Part shown: positions 34,218-42,726 of the stretch, piece after piece | How the letters are laid out: every line of letters begins with the position of its first letter | Numbering within the stretch: position 1 is the stretch's first letter | Assembly (NCBI RefSeq): GCF_000931445.1 | Contig: NZ_CP010849.1 | Location: 4,464,001-4,528,000, forward strand | From: Streptomyces cyaneogriseus subsp. noncyanogenus | Lineage (GTDB): Bacteria; Actinomycetota; Actinomycetes; Streptomycetales; Streptomycetaceae | Length of the DNA stretch: 64,000 nucleotides | Direction of reading: 5' to 3' | Translations under genes and position numbers: made by a program | Notes under the pieces: generated by a model | Told to the model about the DNA's origin: nothing | The model's database searches: none | The model's input: the letters and a program-made list of their open reading frames with translations, nothing else

Positions 34218-34418
34218 GTGAACCTCACCCCCCAGGTTGAGACGGCCGAGATGTCCGAGGCGGACCTGGACAACATCGCCGGTGGCCTCGCGGCCGGTGC
34301 TTCCGCGGGTGTTTTCGCGGAGGTCGACGCCGTCGCCGCCGTGTGCGCCGGTGTCGGCGTCGGTGTGAACGTCGAGGGTGTCTCGGCGGATGTGGTCGCC
34401 CACGTCGCCGCTCTCTGA
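34218..34418 (+). CDS. 66-aa peptide with a double-glycine-type leader
   Basis: GTG at 34218, with GAAGGGA 10 bp upstream. The N-terminal 23 residues end EMSEADLDNIAGG, fitting the LSxxELxxIxGG leader consensus of class II bacteriocins and related secreted peptides (M for L, D for E). The remaining 43 residues (LAAGASAGVFAEVDAVAAVC...) are Gly/Ala/Val-rich, contain one Cys (residue 43) and no Lys or Arg, so the mature peptide would be anionic and hydrophobic. It is flanked by a long regulatory region and a strong terminator, so it is expressed alone. No bacteriocin transporter or modifying enzyme is next to it. Function unknown. Confidence 0.75.
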   Translation: MNLTPQVETAEMSEADLDNIAGGLAAGASAGVFAEVDAVAAVCAGVGVGVNVEGVSADVVAHVAAL

Positions 34419-34429
34419 CGAGTCGTGCC

Positions 34430-34459
34430 AGGCCCCGGTCCCTTCAGGGACCGGGGCCT
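34430..34459. terminator. terminator after the double-glycine peptide gene
   Basis: A 13-bp perfect stem (34430-34442 with 34447-34459) with TTCA loop, 11 bp after the stop codon. Makes the peptide gene monocistronic. Confidence 0.85.
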
Positions 34460-34589
34460 CGCCGTTTTCCGGGGCGCCCGGCCGGGTACGCCCTCGCCCG
34501 TGCGCGGCGATTCCGGCTTCCCCTCCGGTCGCCCGGGCTCGGCGCGCCCGCCGGCCCCCTCCCGCCCCGGACCAGCCAGGAATTCCGCC

Positions 34590-34715
34590 ATGCCGCGACG
34601 CCGTACCGCCCGCCCGCACCGGCCCCGTGAGCGCGGGCCCGAACGCGTTCCGGCCGCCCCGGCCGCCCCGACCGCCCCGCCGACCCGGCGCGACGGCGGC
34701 GCGGCAGCGGGATGA
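34590..34715 (+). CDS. possible 41-aa basic small ORF coupled to the A24 peptidase gene
   Basis: ATG at 34590 with AGGA 9 bp upstream; the product starts MPRRRTARPHRPRERGPERV and is Arg/Pro/Ala-rich. Its stop overlaps the peptidase start (GATGAG), as expected for coupling. No family is recognised and such compositions arise by chance in high-GC DNA. Otherwise the 293-bp gap before the peptidase shows nothing. Confidence 0.25.
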   Translation: MPRRRTARPHRPRERGPERVPAAPAAPTAPPTRRDGGAAAG

Positions 34716-35521
34716 GCGGCCTGCCGGCCGTCGTCGCCGCGGCGCTGTGGGGCGCGGCGGCGGGCGCGCTGCTGCCGCGCGCCGCCTACCGGTTCTCCGT
34801 ACCGCCCGACGAGTCCTGGCGGACGGAGTGCCCGGCCGGGCACCCGGTCCGCGGCTGGCTCGGCCCGGCGCGGTGCGCGCCGTGCGCGGCGGCCGGAGCA
34901 CCGCCCCAAGCACCGCCGGGAGCGCCGCCCGGGTCCGGGACGGGACCGTCGTACGGCCCGGGCGCCCCCGCCTTCGCCGCCGCCACCCTGCTGGTCTGCG
35001 CCCTCCTCGCCGCCGCCACCGGCCCCCGCCCCGAACTGGCCGTCTGGCTGCTGCTCGCCCCCGCCGGCGTGCTGCTGGCCGCCGTCGACCTCCGGGTGCG
35101 GCGGCTGCCCGACCTCCTCACCCTCCCGCTCGCCGGTGCCGCGCTCGTCCTCCTCGGGCTGGCCGCGCGGGTGCCGGGACACACCGGAGAGTGGACCACC
35201 GCCCTGCTGGGCACCCTCGCCCTCGGCGGCGGCTACTTCGTGCTCTTCCTTCTCAACCCGGAGGGCATGGGCTTCGGCGATGTGAAACTCGCCCTCGGCG
35301 CGGGCGCCGTCCTCGGCTGGTACGGCTGGGCGACGCTGGCGCTGGGCGCCGTGGCCGGTCTCCTGCTCGGCGCGCTGTACGGCTGGGCGCTGGTCGCCGT
35401 GGAGCGGGGCGGACGCGGGACCGCCGTCCCGTACGGGCCGTTCCTGATCGCCGGGGCCTTGCTCGGGGTGCTGGCCGGCGCCTGCCGCCACGGCCCGTTC
35501 CCGCTCCTCGCACCGGCATAG
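34712..35521 (+). CDS. A24 family peptidase (prepilin peptidase-like)
   Basis: A 269-residue polytopic aspartyl protease of the type IV prepilin/preflagellin family. Catalytic aspartates are Asp126 in VDLRVRRLPD and Asp190 in GMGFGDVKLALG. The N-terminal part keeps a cysteine cluster (Cys40, Cys55, Cys58) reminiscent of the zinc motif of the bifunctional methyltransferase-peptidase but is shortened and Pro/Gly-rich, so methylation is doubtful. No pilin or secretion genes are in the window. It lies 293 bp after the double-glycine peptide gene; a functional link is speculative. Confidence 0.88.
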   Translation: MSGLPAVVAAALWGAAAGALLPRAAYRFSVPPDESWRTECPAGHPVRGWLGPARCAPCAAAGAPPQAPPGAPPGSGTGPSYGPGAPAFAAATLLVCALLAAATGPRPELAVWLLLAPAGVLLAAVDLRVRRLPDLLTLPLAGAALVLLGLAARVPGHTGEWTTALLGTLALGGGYFVLFLLNPEGMGFGDVKLALGAGAVLGWYGWATLALGAVAGLLLGALYGWALVAVERGGRGTAVPYGPFLIAGALLGVLAGACRHGPFPLLAPA

Positions 35522-35945
35522 ATGGGCTGTTCCGCTAGCCGCATATCCCGCCTGAACGACCCTGCGAAGAGATTACTTATACAGGTAATCGTTCACCCAT
35601 TTGCCGCGCATCCGGTGGAGTGGGGCGGCGTTAGTCGGGATATGACGAAGGCAGCCAGGGACGGTCTCCTGGGTCTGATCTCCAGCCCGCGCCAAGGGAG
35701 CAGGAGAACAGGGCCCGCGGTCATGCTGGGCCCGTACACCCGCATTCCCGCCCCGGCGCACTCCGTACGCACTGCCGGTGGAACTCCGACCGGGGGCGGG
35801 GTCCCCATCACGCTACAGGTGACCGAACCCATTCCGCGGCATTTTCCGAAGGTGACGACGGAGTTGGAATCCGATCCCGCCCGGCGATGGGTCACCCCCC
35901 AGGACGCATCCGCCCTCTCGTCGGCGGAATAACGGGCCGCGTGTC
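35522..35945. other. 424-bp lower-GC intergenic region
   Basis: Contains the palindrome GATTAC-8 nt-GTAATC at 35571-35590. An open frame 35522-35932 exists but its third codon positions are only weakly GC-rich and it resembles no family, so no gene is called. Probably regulatory DNA for the flanking DUF2637 gene or remnant sequence. Confidence 0.5.
35571..35590. promoter_or_regulatory. palindrome GATTAC-N8-GTAATC
   Basis: GATTACTTATACAGGTAATC, an AT-rich 20-bp inverted repeat just after the A24 peptidase gene. Conspicuous in this genome; candidate operator. Confidence 0.4.
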
Positions 35946-36839
35946 ATGTACCACGGACGAATCGACCAACGACGAGAGCACTCGGCCACCAACATGCAGA
36001 CGTCCAACGACATGGGCACCGGCCGGCACCGGCGACCCGCCGAAGCGTTCACCGGTCATCTGATGCCGCCGGACTGGAACTGGGACCCCGCCGAAGAGCT
36101 GGCCTTCATGCTGCGGGACGCGCTGGAGGAGCAGGCCCCGGGCGACCCCTACCCGGAGGCGTCGGTCACCGCCCCCGCCCCCGGCACCCCCCTGGGCAAC
36201 CTCCAGGAGATCACGGCGGAACTGCCCCCGCTGAAGGACTCCCCGAAGGGGCACCGCAAGGAGCGCGAGCCCAGGAGGATCAACGGCCGCCGGGCGGTCA
36301 GCCACTTCCTCGCCGCCTCGGTGGCGGCCATCGCCTGCGCCGTCAGCGTGTTCGGCGGGGTGTTCTCGTACGAGTCCCTGCTGCGGTCCGCCGCCTCCCG
36401 GACCGGGAGCGACATGGTCTCCTGGTGGCCCTTCCTGGTCTACGGGCCCTGGATGGTCGCCTCGCTCTCCGTGCTGCGCGCCGCGCTGTACCAGCGGCGC
36501 GCGGTCCATTCCTGGTCCGTCGTCCTCTTCTTCTCCTGCATGGCGATGCTCCTGTGCCTCGCCCAGTTGCCCGTCACGATCGTCGACGCGGCGACGGCGA
36601 CCCTGCCGGGGCTCGCCTCCCTGGCCTGCTTCCAGCAGCTCGTCCGCCAGATCACCCTGACCCGCCCGCCCCGGCGGGTGATCCCCCGCCACCGCCTGCG
36701 GCCGGTGCCGGTCCCGGACCCCGACGAGCCGGCCCGCACGACCGCCCGCGAGAGCGCCTCGCTGCCCAAGCAGCGCACCAGCGCCATGGTCCGCGGCGGC
36801 GAGGAGCGGGTCCGGCGGACCGGACTCGGCGGCGCCTGA
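35946..36839 (+). CDS. DUF2637 membrane protein
   Basis: About 297 residues. A hydrophilic N-terminus (about 115 residues) precedes four hydrophobic segments (from AVSHFLAASVAAIACAVSVF to about residue 235), then a basic Pro-rich tail. The block of four helices is the DUF2637 pattern, shared with SpdB-type plasmid spread proteins but also found in chromosomal proteins. Start uncertain: ATGs at 35946, 35994 and 36009 are possible and none has a good ribosome binding site. Function unknown; it precedes mqnC by 70 bp. Confidence 0.7.
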   Translation: MYHGRIDQRREHSATNMQTSNDMGTGRHRRPAEAFTGHLMPPDWNWDPAEELAFMLRDALEEQAPGDPYPEASVTAPAPGTPLGNLQEITAELPPLKDSPKGHRKEREPRRINGRRAVSHFLAASVAAIACAVSVFGGVFSYESLLRSAASRTGSDMVSWWPFLVYGPWMVASLSVLRAALYQRRAVHSWSVVLFFSCMAMLLCLAQLPVTIVDAATATLPGLASLACFQQLVRQITLTRPPRRVIPRHRLRPVPVPDPDEPARTTARESASLPKQRTSAMVRGGEERVRRTGLGGA

Positions 36840-36909
36840 CGTCGGCCCCGGAAAAGGGCTGGCGTAGGCTGGTTCGGTCCGTCCACAACCCTTACGAAAG
36901 GGACGCCCG

Positions 36910-38106
36910 GTGACCGAGAAGGCCGACCTTCAGCCCATCCTCGACCGTGCTGCCGCCGGTGGGCGGATCACTCCGGACGAGGCGCTCGCGCTGTACCGCG
37001 ACGCCCCGCTGCACGCGCTGGGCGCCGCCGCCGACGCCGTACGCCGCCGCCGGTACGCCGGGACCGAGCACATCGCGACGTACATCATCGAGCGGAACAT
37101 CAACTACACGAACGTCTGCGTCACGGCGTGCAAGTTCTGCGCCTTCTACGCCCCGCCCAAGAGCGACAAGGGCTGGACCCGCGACCTCGACGACATCCTG
37201 CGCCGCTGCGCCGAGACCGTCGAACTGGGCGGTACGCAGATCATGTTCCAGGGCGGCCACCACCCCGACTTCGGCGTCGAGTACTACGAGAAGCACTTCG
37301 CCGCCATCAAGAAGGAGTTCCCGCAGCTCGTCATCCACAGCCTGGGGGCGAGCGAGGTCGAGCACATGGCCCGGATCTCCGGGGTGAGCGTCGAGGAGGC
37401 GATCACCCGCATCCGCGACGCCGGGCTCGACTCCTTCGCCGGGGCCGGCGCGGAGCTGCTGCCCGAGCGGCCGCGCAAGGCCATCGCGCCGCTGAAGGAG
37501 TCCGGCGAGCGCTGGCTGGAGATCATGGAGATCGCCCACCGGCTGGGCGTGGAGTCGACCTCCACCATGCTGATGGGCACCGGCGAGACCAACGCCGAGC
37601 GCATCGAGCACCTGCGCATGATCCGCGACGTGCAGGACCGCACGGGCGGCTTCCGCGCCTTCATCCCGTACACCTACCAGCCGGAGAACAACCATCTGAA
37701 GGGCCGTACGCAGGCGACCATCTTCGAGTACCTGCGGATGATCGCGATCGCCCGCCTGTTCCTCGACAACGTGGCCCACATCCAGGGCTCCTGGCTGACC
37801 ACGGGCAAGGAGGTCGGCCAGCTCTCCCTGCACTACGGCGCCGACGACCTCGGCTCCATCATGCTGGAGGAGAACGTGGTGTCCTCGGCCGGTGCCAGGC
37901 ACCGGTCCAACCGCCTGGAGATCATCGACCTGATCCGCAAGGCGGGCCGCGTCCCGGCGCAGCGGTCCACGACGTACGAGCACCTCGTCGTCCACGACGA
38001 CCCGGCGAACGACCCCGTCGACGACCGGGTGGTCTCGCACATCTCCTCCACGGCGATCGAGGGCGGGACCGCCCACCCCGAGCTGAAGCTGCTCGCCTCC
38101 AACTGA
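36910..38106 (+). CDS. mqnC: cyclic dehypoxanthinyl futalosine synthase, radical SAM
   Basis: A 398-residue radical SAM enzyme. Cys70, Cys74 and Cys77 in CVTACKFC ligate the cluster. TQIMFQGGHHPDFG and ETNAERIEHL match MqnC and separate it from MqnE. It cyclises dehypoxanthine futalosine, which MqnD later splits to dihydroxynaphthoate. GTG at 36910 after GAAAGGGA. The next gene starts 7 bp after its stop, so they are co-transcribed. Confidence 0.94.
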   Translation: MTEKADLQPILDRAAAGGRITPDEALALYRDAPLHALGAAADAVRRRRYAGTEHIATYIIERNINYTNVCVTACKFCAFYAPPKSDKGWTRDLDDILRRCAETVELGGTQIMFQGGHHPDFGVEYYEKHFAAIKKEFPQLVIHSLGASEVEHMARISGVSVEEAITRIRDAGLDSFAGAGAELLPERPRKAIAPLKESGERWLEIMEIAHRLGVESTSTMLMGTGETNAERIEHLRMIRDVQDRTGGFRAFIPYTYQPENNHLKGRTQATIFEYLRMIAIARLFLDNVAHIQGSWLTTGKEVGQLSLHYGADDLGSIMLEENVVSSAGARHRSNRLEIIDLIRKAGRVPAQRSTTYEHLVVHDDPANDPVDDRVVSHISSTAIEGGTAHPELKLLASN

Positions 38107-38113
38107 CCCGCCC

Positions 38114-38719
38114 GTGCTGACGATCCACGCGGACTCCAGGGGCCGGGCGCTCGCCGTCGAAGGCGCCTGGATCGCCGAGACCGGCCCCCTGGAGGAAGTC
38201 GCCGCCGCCCGCCCGGGGGCCAGGCTGCGCCGGTGGCCCGGCATCCTCACCCCCGGGCTCGTCAACCCCTACGGCGACGAGCTGCTGGAGGGCGCCTACC
38301 ACCCGGACCCGCGCGAGGCCGACGAGCTGGGCACCGAACCGCTGACCGGCCGGGCGCTCGCCGCCCTCGCACCCGACGAGGCCCGCTGGGGCGCCAGCGC
38401 CCGGCGCGGGTTGCAGCGCATGCTGAGCCACGGGACGGTGGCGGTGGCCTGCGGTGACCTGCGCATCCGCGCGGTGCGCGACGCAGTGCACCGCTCCGGG
38501 CTCGCGGTGGTCGGCCGGATCGGACGCCCCGGCGGGGTGCCCTCGCTCGACCCGTACGCCTCCGGTGCGCCGGTGACGTTCGCGCCCCCGAGGGAGCGCG
38601 GCTCCGCGGCCCGGTTCGCCGTCTTCGACGTCCCCGACGAGGCCGCGCTCGCCGAACAGGGGGCCGCGGCCTGCGTGGCGACGGTCGTCGCGGGGCGGCT
38701 GGTGTACCGGCGGCGCTGA
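38114..38719 (+). CDS. truncated amidohydrolase-like protein lacking metal ligands
   Basis: A 201-residue protein resembling the N-terminal beta-sandwich and start of the barrel of imidazolonepropionase-type amidohydrolases: AVEGAWIAETGPLEE and LRRWPGILTPGLVNPYGDEL. In active enzymes the last segment reads PGLVN.H.H; here both metal-binding histidines are absent and the barrel is missing. The C-terminus VATVVAGRLVYRRR restores the closing strand of the sandwich. It is tightly coupled to mqnC, suggesting a role in menaquinone synthesis, perhaps as a partner or scaffold. Catalysis is unlikely. Confidence 0.75.
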   Translation: MLTIHADSRGRALAVEGAWIAETGPLEEVAAARPGARLRRWPGILTPGLVNPYGDELLEGAYHPDPREADELGTEPLTGRALAALAPDEARWGASARRGLQRMLSHGTVAVACGDLRIRAVRDAVHRSGLAVVGRIGRPGGVPSLDPYASGAPVTFAPPRERGSAARFAVFDVPDEAALAEQGAAACVATVVAGRLVYRRR

Positions 38720-38745
38720 ACGGGCCGGGTCCCGTCGGGGCCCGT
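38720..38745. terminator. dyad between convergent genes
   Basis: ACGGGCC (38720-38726) and GGCCCGT (38739-38745) with additional inner pairing, between the amidohydrolase-like gene and the convergent GH18 gene. Confidence 0.5.
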
Positions 38746-38750
38746 ACCGC

Positions 38751-39839
38751 TCACCCCGACAACGCCCGGGCGAACGCCCCGTCCTCCTGCACCACCCCGC
38801 TGCATTCGGTGGCCGCGTCGTCCCCGGCCGAGCCGTCGCCGCACCGCCGGTCGCGGAAGGAGGCCCAGGACGACACCCAGGCGATCCCCTTCCCGGCGGC
38901 GAAGGCGCGCACCTGCGCCGCGTCGGAGAGGGTGAAGGTCTCCCCGGCGACATCGTTGACGCCGATCATCGAGGTGAGCGCCATGCCCTTCCAGGCCGCC
39001 GCGTCGGACAGGCCGAAGACCCGCTCCAGCTGGGTGTGGGCGGCCTCGGCGGAGGTGACGGCGTAGTCGCCCATGTCCCCGGTCCAGGACTCGCCGTAGT
39101 TCATGGTCATGAGGTTGACCGTGGAGACCTGGACGCCGTGGTCGTTGGCGGACTCCAGCAGCGCCAGGGAGCCGGAGTCGAGGCCCGAGGGCATCACCGG
39201 AAGGGTGAAGGAGACCTCCAGACCGCTGCGTTCGCGCTGGAGCAGCGCGATCGCCTGCGACCGGAGGGCGACCGAGGCGGAGTCGGTCAGATCGTCGCCC
39301 TCGATGTCGAAGTCCGCCCGCGTGGACCCGGCGGCGTCCAGCGCCGCGCCGTACGCCCCGGCCAGCTCCGCCGCGCTGTCGCAGGTGGCCGCCAGCTCCT
39401 GGCCGGAGGCGCCGCCGAAGGAGACCCGGACGGTGGCGCCGGACTCCTTCAGCTCCGCGACACGGGCGGCCACCGCCGGGTCGTCGACGGCCTGCGTGCC
39501 GCCCCAGCGCGGCACGCAGCCGCTGCCGGAGGAGACCACGAACGCCAGGTTGTACGTCGTGGGGGAGCCCGCGGTGTCCAGGTCCGAGGCCGTGGTGGCG
39601 CTGACGTACGGGGCGTAGCCGGTGGCCGGAGCCGCGGAGTGGGACGCGGAGCCGGAGGGGGAGGCGGAGGCCGCCGCGTCCGTCGCGTCCGCCGCGCCGT
39701 CCCGCGCGGCGCATCCCGCGGCGGCCAGGACGAGCAGCAGGGCCAGCCCCGCCGCCGGGTGCCGGACACGCGTCGTGCCCCTCCTGCCCCTCGTACTCCT
39801 CGTGCCCCCGGTACTCCTCGGAGTTTTCGTGCTCCTCAT
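38751..39839 (-). CDS. GH18 chitinase-like lipoprotein
   Basis: A 362-residue secreted protein with an Arg-rich N-terminus, hydrophobic core and lipobox LAAAGC (Cys43), a Ser/Ala linker, then a GH18 TIM barrel. The catalytic signature is ADFDIEGDD with Asp176, Asp178 and the acid Glu180, consistent with DxxDxDxE-type active sites. Family members hydrolyse chitin or other GlcNAc polymers, and some only bind them. The ATG at 39839 gives the export signal. It stands next to the polysaccharide deacetylase/glycosyltransferase genes. Confidence 0.85.
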   Translation of the reverse strand: MRSTKTPRSTGGTRSTRGRRGTTRVRHPAAGLALLLVLAAAGCAARDGAADATDAAASASPSGSASHSAAPATGYAPYVSATTASDLDTAGSPTTYNLAFVVSSGSGCVPRWGGTQAVDDPAVAARVAELKESGATVRVSFGGASGQELAATCDSAAELAGAYGAALDAAGSTRADFDIEGDDLTDSASVALRSQAIALLQRERSGLEVSFTLPVMPSGLDSGSLALLESANDHGVQVSTVNLMTMNYGESWTGDMGDYAVTSAEAAHTQLERVFGLSDAAAWKGMALTSMIGVNDVAGETFTLSDAAQVRAFAAGKGIAWVSSWASFRDRRCGDGSAGDDAATECSGVVQEDGAFARALSG

Positions 39840-40052
39840 GGCGTACGCTCCCGTTCCTCGTGGCGGCCCGTTCCCGTGGCCCGTCTCTCCTGGCCGGAGG
39901 AGTGAACCTCGCACGCGTCGTTGGGTCTTCCCTGAGCACGGAGCCCGCAATTCCGGGTTCTCCCAGGCAGCGGACAGACTGGGGCGTTTCTCATCGGGAC
40001 CGCACAGCGAAGCCCGAGTCTTCGGCAGGCAAAGCTCCCTAGCCTCCGGGGA

Positions 40053-40463
40053 ATGCGTTCCGAGCCTGCCTTCGAAAGCCGCGCCGCCGTGCGCGGCCGC
40101 CGCCGCAAGCGCGGCAACGGGCCCGCGGAGGGGCCCGTGTTCGTCGACACCTCCGGGCGCCGGGCCAGGCTGCTGCGCCGGCTCGGCCTGCTCCTCGCAG
40201 TCGTCTGTCTCGGTTACGCGACCGTGCTCGGCCTGGCCTTCATGGGCATCGGCACCTCGGTCACCCCGTCCTCGCTGCTGCCCTTCGGTGGCGGGCGGGA
40301 CGACGGCCGGGCACCGGGCGCCGAGACGCGCCCGGGAGACGGCGGCCCCACCGGTGCTCCCCCCACCGGCGCGCAGCCGCCCGGGCAGGGGCCCGCACCG
40401 ACCGACGGCGCCTCCGCCGCGCCCTCCGCTGCGTACACGCCCTCCGCATCCGCCACCGACTGA
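40053..40463 (+). CDS. small membrane-anchored protein preceding the deacetylase-GT2 gene
   Basis: A 136-residue protein with a basic N-terminus (RRRKRG), one hydrophobic helix (RRLGLLLAVVCLGYATVLGL) and a Pro/Gly/Ala-rich extracellular tail. No known domain. The gene lies 19 bp before, and is almost certainly co-transcribed with, the bifunctional deacetylase/glycosyltransferase. It may be an accessory factor of that envelope enzyme. ATG at 40053. Confidence 0.7.
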   Translation: MRSEPAFESRAAVRGRRRKRGNGPAEGPVFVDTSGRRARLLRRLGLLLAVVCLGYATVLGLAFMGIGTSVTPSSLLPFGGGRDDGRAPGAETRPGDGGPTGAPPTGAQPPGQGPAPTDGASAAPSAAYTPSASATD

Positions 40464-40482
40464 CCGGGACGCCGCCGCTTCC

Positions 40483-42726
40483 ATGACCACGACCACACCC
40501 TCACGAGGCCGCCGCCGCGCCCCCTCCCGGATCGAGCGGGCCGCGGGCAAGGCCGCCGCGCTCCAGCGGCCGCGGGTCCTGCTCGCCCTGCTCCTGCTGC
40601 TCGCGCTGACCTCCGTACTGCTCCTCGACGGTTATCTGCGCGCGGAAGTCGGCGACGACCAGCGCGTACGCACCGGCGCCGGCGCCGACGACGTGCCGGA
40701 CGACGTCCTCGAAGGCGGGCCGATCCTCACCTTCCCGGGCGGGCGGGCCACGACCGTCTCCGTCCCCGACAAGACGATCGTGCTCACCTTCGACGACGGC
40801 CCCGACCCCACCTGGACGCCGCAGGTCCTGAGGATCCTGGAGAAGTACGACGTCCCGGGCACGTTCTTCGTGGTCGGCTCGATGGTCGCGCGCCACCCGG
40901 ACATCGTGCGGGACATGGTCGAGCAGGGCGACGAGGTGGGCGTCCACACCTTCACCCACGTCGACCTCTCCTACCAGAGCGAGTCCCGCGTCACCCGTGA
41001 AATGGAGCAGACCCAGCTCGCCCTCGCGGGCGCGGCCGGCATCACCACCACGCTCTTCCGGGCGCCGTACTCCTCCCGGACCGACGCCGTCGACGACTAC
41101 AGCTGGCCCGTCTACCAGCAGCTCGGCGAGGACGGCTACACCAGCGTCTTCATCGACACCGACAGCGACGACTGGAAGGAGCCGGGCGTCTCCGAGATCG
41201 TCCAGTGGGCCACGCCCGAGGACGGCGAAGGCGCCTCCGTGCTCTTCCACGACGCCGGCGGCGACCGGTCGCAGACCATCGCGGCGCTGCCGAAGTACAT
41301 CGAGAAGATGAAGGCGCAGGGCTACACCTTCACCACCGTCAGCGGCGCCATGGAGCAGCAGCAGGAGGCGGCCGGTGCCGTCCAGGGCGGCACGCCCCCC
41401 GGTGCTGCCGCCGCCGGCACCGGGCGCGGCCTCCAGGCCGCCCACCACCGAGCCACCGGATCGACCCTGTGGGAGGGCAGGGCCCTCGTCGCGGCCGTCG
41501 CCGTCGCCGAGTGGACGGTACCGGCGCTCTCGGCCGGGCTGGTGGTCGTGGGCGTGGCCGTCCTGGGCCGCTTCGGCCTGATGCTGGTCCTCGCCCGCCG
41601 CCACCACCGGCGGCGCAACAGGCGCCGGTTCGGCTGGGGACCGCCCGTCACCCGGCCGGTGAGCGTGATCGTCCCGGCGTACAACGAGAAGGAGTGCATC
41701 GCCAACACCCTGCGGTCGCTGGCGCGGAGCACCCACCCGATCGAGATCATCGTCGTGGACGACGGCTCCACGGACGGCACCGCGGAGATCGCCGAGTCCC
41801 TCGGCCTGCCGGGCGTCCGCGTCGTCCGGCAGGCGAACGCGGGCAAGCCCGCCGCCCTCAACAACGGCGTCCGGCACGCCCGCCACGACATCGTGGTGAT
41901 GATGGACGGCGACACCGTCTTCGAGCCGGACACCGTACGCCGGCTCGTGCAGCCCTTCGCCGACCCGTCCGTCGGCGCGGTCGCGGGCAACGCCAAGGTC
42001 GGCAACCGGCGCACCCTCATCGGCGCCTGGCAGCACATCGAGTACGTGATGGGCTTCAACCTCGACCGCCGCATGTACGACCTGCTGCGCTGCATGCCGA
42101 CCATCCCCGGCGCCATCGGCGCCTTCCGCCGCGAGGCGGTCCTCCAGGCCGGCGGCATGAGCGAGGACACCCTCGCCGAGGACACCGACATCACCATCGC
42201 CCTGCACCGCGCGGGCTGGCGGGTCGTCTACCAGGAGCACGCCCGGGCCTGGACCGAGGCGCCGGGATCGCTGAAGCAGTTGTGGTCCCAGCGCTACCGC
42301 TGGTCCTACGGCACCATGCAGGCGCTGTGGAAGCACCGCGGGGCGCTGACCGACCGGGGGCCCTCGGGCCGCTTCGGCCGGGTCGGGCTGCCGCTGGTGG
42401 TCCTCTTCCAGATCCTCACCCCGCTCTTCGCCCCGCTCATCGACGTCTTCACCGCCTACTCGATGATCTTCATCGACTTCCGCGCGGCGCTGCTGGCGTG
42501 GCTGGCGGTGCTGGCCGTGCAGATGCTCTGCGCGGCGTACGCCTTCCGCCTCGACGGGGAGAAGTACCGCTACCTGCTGATGATGCCGCTCCAGCAGCTC
42601 GCCTACCGCCAGATGATGTACCTCGTCCTCATCCACTCCTGCGTCACCGCCCTCACCGGCGGCCGGCTGCGCTGGCAGAAGCTGAAACGGACGGGGGAAG
42701 TGGGCACACCGGCGGGGACCGCCTGA
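40483..42726 (+). CDS. polysaccharide deacetylase fused to GT2 glycosyltransferase
   Basis: A 747-residue bifunctional protein. After one N-terminal membrane helix (residues about 31-50) comes a NodB deacetylase domain: TFDDGPDPTW (Asp104-Asp105), HTFTHVD and RAPY, with ligands intact. After a second helix near 345-370 follows a GT2 domain: SVIVPAYNEKE, MDGDT, EDTDI and the product motif QRYRW, typical of processive synthases such as chitin, poly-GlcNAc and hyaluronan types. Three to four C-terminal membrane helices follow. It probably makes and de-N-acetylates an exported GlcNAc-like polymer. The start chosen puts the basic tail and helix first. Overlaps the next gene (TGATG). Confidence 0.88.
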   Translation: MTTTTPSRGRRRAPSRIERAAGKAAALQRPRVLLALLLLLALTSVLLLDGYLRAEVGDDQRVRTGAGADDVPDDVLEGGPILTFPGGRATTVSVPDKTIVLTFDDGPDPTWTPQVLRILEKYDVPGTFFVVGSMVARHPDIVRDMVEQGDEVGVHTFTHVDLSYQSESRVTREMEQTQLALAGAAGITTTLFRAPYSSRTDAVDDYSWPVYQQLGEDGYTSVFIDTDSDDWKEPGVSEIVQWATPEDGEGASVLFHDAGGDRSQTIAALPKYIEKMKAQGYTFTTVSGAMEQQQEAAGAVQGGTPPGAAAAGTGRGLQAAHHRATGSTLWEGRALVAAVAVAEWTVPALSAGLVVVGVAVLGRFGLMLVLARRHHRRRNRRRFGWGPPVTRPVSVIVPAYNEKECIANTLRSLARSTHPIEIIVVDDGSTDGTAEIAESLGLPGVRVVRQANAGKPAALNNGVRHARHDIVVMMDGDTVFEPDTVRRLVQPFADPSVGAVAGNAKVGNRRTLIGAWQHIEYVMGFNLDRRMYDLLRCMPTIPGAIGAFRREAVLQAGGMSEDTLAEDTDITIALHRAGWRVVYQEHARAWTEAPGSLKQLWSQRYRWSYGTMQALWKHRGALTDRGPSGRFGRVGLPLVVLFQILTPLFAPLIDVFTAYSMIFIDFRAALLAWLAVLAVQMLCAAYAFRLDGEKYRYLLMMPLQQLAYRQMMYLVLIHSCVTALTGGRLRWQKLKRTGEVGTPAGTA

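Noticed and set aside
34425-34715. 96-residue frame running from the peptide terminator into the A24 gene start
   Set aside because: Its 5' part lies in the terminator hairpin; only the last 41 codons with their own start are kept as a weak possibility.
35522-35932. 136-residue open frame after the A24 peptidase gene
   Set aside because: Weak third-position GC, no ribosome binding site and no family resemblance; treated as intergenic.
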